DNA of 9,223 bases from an uncultured Opitutia bacterium (GTDB lineage Bacteria; Verrucomicrobiota; Verrucomicrobiia; Opitutales; UBA953). The position numbers were made by a program, and so were the translations under genes. The notes under the pieces were generated by a model that was not told where the DNA came from, did no database searches, and saw only the letters and a list, made by a program, of their open reading frames with translations. Position 1 is the stretch's first letter, and every line of letters starts with the position of its first letter. Positions 8,363 to 9,223 of this stretch are shown in pieces. The stretch covers positions 1 through 9,223 of the forward strand of contig CALNBE010000110.1 of assembly GCA_937874455.1 (NCBI GenBank). Direction: 5' to 3'.

Positions 8363-8377
8363 GTGCGGAGGAAATTT
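8363..8377 (+). repeat. Dispersed motif copy adjoining a terminator
   Basis: GTGCGGAGGAAATTT is a 15-base exact match to 3728-3742. It sits two bases before the left arm of the terminator at 8379-8408 in the 125-base gap between convergent genes. Confidence 0.7.
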
Positions 8378-8378
8378 G

Positions 8379-8408
8379 AAAAACGCGATGTGGGTACGTC
8401 GCGTTTTT
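8379..8408 (+). terminator. Bidirectional rho-independent terminator between the transporter gene and the convergent small genes
   Basis: AAAAACGCGATGT (8379-8391) pairs with ACGTCGCGTTTTT (8396-8408) across a GGGT loop, with one T-G wobble, and T continues to 8410. The A and T flanks provide a U-tract in both directions. It serves the plus-strand transporter (stop at 8324) and the minus-strand gene ending at 8450. A copy of the dispersed motif ends two bases before the stem. Confidence 0.9.
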
Positions 8409-8449
8409 TTGTTTGGGAGCCGCTGCGCAGGGCGATGATGAACGGAATG

Positions 8450-8791
8450 TTATTTGTCCAGCAGTTGAAACCCGTTGAACGTGCCATCCCAATGATCTGC
8501 ATAAGCGAATATCTCAAGAAAGTCGATGTGCCCTCCCTTGAGAAAAACAACAGCACCCATGCCATTGGGGACGTCTGGGAGTTCAATGCGTTTACTCAGG
8601 CTGAGCGTGCCATCGGGAAGCGTAACGGCTGAGTGGTTCGGAGCAAAGTGAGTGAAACTACCGACGCCCGTGAACTCGCGCTTGAGCACGTGCAGGCTGG
8701 GCAAACATGGCGCAAGCGCCGGCACCTGCTGTGCGATTTGGCGAAGAATCGCGCTCTCGAATTCGTTAGTGGTTAACTGTCCCGGGCGCAT
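8450..8791 (-). CDS. Small hypothetical protein with REFTGVGSFTHF motif
   Basis: This 113-residue protein has no signal peptide or membrane segment and is probably cytoplasmic. A helical N-terminus (8-24) is followed by LKREFTGVGSFTHFA (36-50). A strand-rich second half contains GMGAVVFLKGGHIDFLEIFAYADHWDG (78-104). The layout of REFTGVG.(F/Y)T.F followed by G.G.V.F...G...FLE.(F/Y).Y.D.W resembles small uncharacterised bacterial proteins I have seen annotated as hypothetical; I know no function for them. The ATG at 8791 is 23 bases after the stop of the upstream membrane-protein gene, suggesting co-transcription. G+C is clearly lower than in metE and the transporter, hinting at separate origin. 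Confidence 0.75.
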   Translation of the reverse strand: MRPGQLTTNEFESAILRQIAQQVPALAPCLPSLHVLKREFTGVGSFTHFAPNHSAVTLPDGTLSLSKRIELPDVPNGMGAVVFLKGGHIDFLEIFAYADHWDGTFNGFQLLDK

Positions 8792-8814
8792 AGGAGTTCT
8801 TCGGAGAAATTAGG

Positions 8815-9222
8815 TTATTCTACTGGTTGCAATGGGTTGCTTCTAATAATCGGAGAGGAGAAAAGGGTGAAGCAAACGGGGAAGAATAGCAGGGCGAGAA
8901 TCGGAATGATGAGGTCTTGAGGGAGTAGGAGAAACATATAACCCTCTCGTGTAGCGGTGCTGCTGGCCCACGTGCCGCAGTAAAGGAAAGTAAAAAGATA
9001 GAACCCTAAAAGCCAGCGACGCAATTGGGCGGTGTAGCTCTCGACCGTCAATCGCTGCAGAAGAAACAAGGTGCCGATTGGTAGAAGTGCGCCGAGAAGC
9101 AAAATAAAAATCCCGAGAACATCTTTAAAAGGCGTCATGCTGTGCGGGATGTTGGCGGTTGCGGCCAAGGCCAAGAGCGCGGCCAAAAGCGCACACGGGG
9201 TGAGGGCGAAAAGCATGAGCAC
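8815..9222 (-). CDS. Small hypothetical integral membrane protein, start uncertain at window edge
   Basis: About 135 residues and mostly hydrophobic, with four likely membrane helices at roughly 3-22, 34-57, 69-87 and 94-121. It ends in a short polar tail (RSNPLQPVE). An ATG at 9216 and a GTG at 9222 are both possible starts; the gene may also begin outside the window, because only one base remains upstream. I recognise no family and see no catalytic or binding motif. It is the probable first gene of a two-gene unit with the soluble protein at 8450-8791. Counted lines here give 45-48% G+C against 67% in a metE line, so it may have been acquired separately. Confidence 0.65.
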   Translation of the reverse strand: MLMLFALTPCALLAALLALAATANIPHSMTPFKDVLGIFILLLGALLPIGTLFLLQRLTVESYTAQLRRWLLGFYLFTFLYCGTWASSTATREGYMFLLLPQDLIIPILALLFFPVCFTLFSSPIIRSNPLQPVE

Positions 9223-9223
9223 C

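Noticed and set aside
8363..8632. 89-codon plus-strand open frame starting near the terminator
   Set aside because: It runs through a strong terminator hairpin and is antisense to the better supported 113-residue gene.
1..9223. CRISPR array, insertion sequence, tRNA or rRNA
   Set aside because: There are no regularly spaced direct repeats, transposase-like frames, terminal inverted repeats, or tRNA/rRNA signatures on either strand.

Overview
The window is GC-rich (about two thirds G+C in the lines I counted, lower at the right end). It comes from a bacterium that looks like a member of the Verrucomicrobiota (Opitutaceae-like). That placement is an inference from three things: a large secreted beta-propeller protein with Ser-x-Asp-Gly-x-x-Trp repeats, a DUF3592 membrane protein, and starts without recognisable Shine-Dalgarno sequences. 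No marker gene settles the taxon.

Layout. From 1 to 2875 (minus strand) lies the 5' part of a very large secreted propeller gene. It runs off the left edge and carries an apparent single-base frameshift near 1545-1557. Upstream of it on the same strand, at 2959-3558, is a three-helix DUF3592 membrane protein. The 286-base gap 3559-3844 holds a strong bidirectional intrinsic terminator (3793-3828), a copy of a dispersed motif (3728-3742), and otherwise nothing I can name. At 3845-6181 (minus) is a complete metE, the cobalamin-independent methionine synthase. The 409-base divergent region 6182-6590 carries a probable cobalamin riboswitch leading into metE, a weak promoter candidate for it, and a perfect 24-bp inverted repeat likely to be an operator. 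At 6591-8324 (plus) is a complete AspT/YidE/YbjL-type transporter with two TrkA-C domains, ending at a strong bidirectional terminator (8379-8408). On the far side, two small minus-strand genes of lower GC (8450-8791 soluble, 8815-9222 membrane) form a probable two-gene unit of unknown function.

How the genes fit together. The clearest unit is riboswitch plus metE. When cobalamin is plentiful the leader should switch off the B12-independent enzyme, leaving methionine synthesis to a B12-dependent enzyme presumably encoded elsewhere. The divergent transporter shares the AT-rich promoter region and may share a regulator, but its substrate cannot be read from sequence.

The most unusual signal is not a gene. 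A short motif, GCGGAGGAAATTT and close variants, occurs about 16 times on both strands, within genes and between them. It reads through coding sequence in several frames, sits next to a terminator, and forms a hairpin tip inside the riboswitch leader. It resembles genome-wide dispersed words such as HIP1 or DNA-uptake sequences, although nothing here shows its function.
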